Source: Candidatus Latescibacteria bacterium 4484_107 (GTDB lineage: Bacteria > Latescibacterota > 4484-107). Taken from it: 7,604 nucleotides of DNA. The position numbers were made by a program, and so were the translations under genes. The notes under the pieces were generated by a model. That model was not told the DNA's origin. It worked only from the letters and a program-made list of their open reading frames with translations, and searched no databases. Below, one piece after another: positions 6,515 to 7,604 of the stretch. Numbering within the stretch: position 1 is the first letter of the stretch; the number at the start of each line of letters is the position of its first letter. The stretch covers positions 1-7,604 of the forward strand of contig MVCQ01000060.1 in NCBI GenBank assembly GCA_002059205.1, in the 5' to 3' direction.

Positions 6515-6521
6515 TGCCTAT

Positions 6522-7469
6522 ATGAACAAATGGTATGTCGGAGTAGATCTCGGGGGAACGAATATCGTATCGGGATTGATCCGTGAGGACGGAGAAGTGG
6601 CAGCGCGGGACAAGCGTCCCACGAGGCAGGAAGCGGGGCTGGAGGGATCCATCCGACAGATGAAAGACAGCGTGCGCGCGGTTGTGGAGCGAGGCGGGGT
6701 CTCCATCCATGAGTTGGCGGGCATCGGCATCGGTTCGCCGGGGCCCATAGATCCGTTCGAGGGGATCGTCATCGCACCGGAAAATCTTCCGGCCTGGCGC
6801 GATGTGCCGCTCAAGCGGATATTTGAGGACGAGTTCGGGATTCGGACGATCCTGGACAACGACGCCAACATGGCCGCGTTAGGCGAACAGTGGAAGGGTG
6901 CGGGGAAAAACGCAGCTGACTTCCTGTGCGTGACCCTCGGCACCGGCATCGGCGGCGGCGCGGTCTGCGGAGGAAAGCTGCTCAAAGGCTTCAACGGCAA
7001 TGCCGCGGAGATCGGCCACATCACCATTGATCACAACGGGCCGCAATGTCCGTGCGGCAATCGCGGCTGTCTCGAATTGTACGCCTCAGCCACGGGCATC
7101 GTGCGATGGACCAAGGTTCGGATGGCCATAGAAAGTCCCGAAACCGCGTTGACCGAGTCGCCGGATATGACGGCCCGGACGATCTTCGAGGCCGCGCGGG
7201 ATGGGGATGATTTCGCCCGCGAGATGTTCGACCGTACCGGAACGCTTTTGGGGATCGGCCTGGTCAGTGCGATCAATATGTTGAACGTGGAGGTCATTGC
7301 CATAGGCGGCGGCATGGCGGATGCCGGCGATCTGATCTTCGAGCCGGTGCAGCGGACCATTCTCGAACGGGGCCTGCCCGGAGTTCGGGAAAAGGTGCGG
7401 GTGGTTCCCGTGGAATTGGGAGAGGATGCGGCGTTATTGGGAGCGGCAAAAAATGCGATGGAAACGTAG
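6522..7469 (+). CDS. ROK-family sugar kinase, glucokinase-like
   Basis: This 315-residue protein has the normal length for a ROK kinase. The N-terminal phosphate-binding motif is VDLGGTN at residues 8-14. GIGSPGPID (69-77) and PENLPAWRD (86-94) are typical of bacterial glucokinases. Asp114 in LDNDAN (111-116) is the expected catalytic base. A second phosphate loop is LGTGIGGG at 139-146. EIGH (163-166) contributes a sugar-binding Glu and the zinc-ligand His166. The zinc cluster CPCGNRGCLE has Cys176, Cys178 and Cys183. AIGGGMADA (260-268) is the C-terminal adenosine motif. The enzyme should phosphorylate glucose or a related hexose with ATP in the cytoplasm. ROK members also use fructose, mannose or ManNAc, so exact substrate is not fixed. 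There is no N-terminal helix-turn-helix, so it is not a ROK repressor. It is divergent from the porin operon and has its own promoter. Confidence 0.93.
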   Translation: MNKWYVGVDLGGTNIVSGLIREDGEVAARDKRPTRQEAGLEGSIRQMKDSVRAVVERGGVSIHELAGIGIGSPGPIDPFEGIVIAPENLPAWRDVPLKRIFEDEFGIRTILDNDANMAALGEQWKGAGKNAADFLCVTLGTGIGGGAVCGGKLLKGFNGNAAEIGHITIDHNGPQCPCGNRGCLELYASATGIVRWTKVRMAIESPETALTESPDMTARTIFEAARDGDDFAREMFDRTGTLLGIGLVSAINMLNVEVIAIGGGMADAGDLIFEPVQRTILERGLPGVREKVRVVPVELGEDAALLGAAKNAMET

Positions 7470-7481
7470 AAAGACAGGAAA

Positions 7482-7603
7482 ATCAGAGGTCAGAGGTCGG
7501 AGGTCGGAAGTCAGAAGTCGAAAGCCAGAAGTCAAAAGCCGAGAGACAGGAGGAGATTCCCGGCCTTTGACCTTTGACCTCTGGTCTCTGATCTCTGTTT
7601 TTT
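7482..7603 (+). terminator. Long heptamer hairpin with T-run after the kinase gene
   Basis: Five inverted heptamers (CCTTTGA twice, CCTCTGG, TCTCTGA, TCTCTGT) fill 7564-7598 and face the array at 7483-7552. The best pairing joins 7482-7498 with 7576-7592, with 15 of 17 matches. Six Ts at 7598-7603 follow. The fold could end the kinase transcript, although the loop is long, so it is not a classical compact terminator. The element may continue beyond the window. Confidence 0.5.
7483..7552 (+). repeat. Phased heptamer array (consensus YCRRARG)
   Basis: Nine uninterrupted 7-bp units run from 7483 to 7545: TCAGAGG twice, TCGGAGG, TCGGAAG, TCAGAAG, TCGAAAG, CCAGAAG, TCAAAAG, CCGAGAG. A degenerate tenth, ACAGGAG, follows. 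Differences between units are mostly purine-to-purine swaps. It starts 13 bp after the kinase stop codon. No coding function is evident. Confidence 0.85.
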
Positions 7604-7604
7604 G

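Noticed and set aside
6498..6521. Upstream ATG of the kinase at 6498, adding eight residues
   Set aside because: The GGAGGG ribosome site lies downstream of it and is well placed for the ATG at 6522. The extra residues also precede the normal start of ROK kinases.
5834..6586. Plus-strand 250-codon open frame across the porin start and control region
   Set aside because: It is antisense to the porin gene, crosses both promoters and the start of the kinase gene, has no family resemblance and no good ribosome site.
7483..7598. CRISPR array
   Set aside because: Units are 7 bp and contiguous, with no spacers. No cas gene is visible.

Overview
The window is a 7.6 kb bacterial chromosomal segment. 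Gene families, strong Shine-Dalgarno sites and the mix of about 50-70% GC core genes with a more AT-rich block suggest a Gram-negative, possibly a Desulfobacterota (sulfate-reducer-like) genome. That placement rests on remembered resemblance of the methyltransferase N-terminus, the heptamer repeat and the porin/MMPL pair. It is inference, not proof. An outer-membrane beta-barrel protein with a signal peptide and a terminal Phe shows that the cell is diderm.

Layout: (1) Bases 1-496, minus strand, hold the N-terminal 165 codons of a class I SAM methyltransferase that runs off the left edge. (2) Bases 497-642 are a gap with a perfect palindrome and two nested inverted repeats. (3) Bases 643-1852, minus strand, form a compact, lower-GC accessory block: a GNAT acetyltransferase, then an AbiEii/MNT-type nucleotidyltransferase overlapping by 14 nt a small acidic protein, in a toxin-antitoxin-like arrangement. 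(4) Bases 1972-6205, minus strand, form a tight three-gene operon in the order porin-like protein, TetR regulator, MMPL/RND-type transporter. It has 10- and 12-bp gaps, and Shine-Dalgarno sites overlap or touch the preceding stop codons. (5) Bases 6206-6521 are a divergent control region with two near-consensus sigma-70 promoters, a pair of 13-bp direct repeats just downstream of the porin -10 (the probable TetR operator), and an imperfect 26-bp-arm palindrome in the ROK leader. (6) Bases 6522-7469, plus strand, encode a ROK-family sugar kinase, glucokinase-like. (7) Bases 7470-7604 hold a phased heptamer array with an inverted partner, ending in six Ts.

How the genes work together: the porin, TetR and MMPL genes read as a self-regulated export or lipid/hydrophobe trafficking unit. 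The TetR protein probably represses its own operon from the repeats at the transcription start and is released by a ligand, perhaps the exported compound. The MMPL protein has the intramembrane Asp-Tyr pairs expected for a proton-driven pump, and the porin supplies an outer-membrane component. The kinase is transcribed divergently and looks functionally independent. The nucleotidyltransferase/small-protein pair looks like an accessory module acquired separately. No wholly new system is proven here. The best candidates for a second look are the nucleotidyltransferase pair, the putative TetR operator and the heptamer hairpin.
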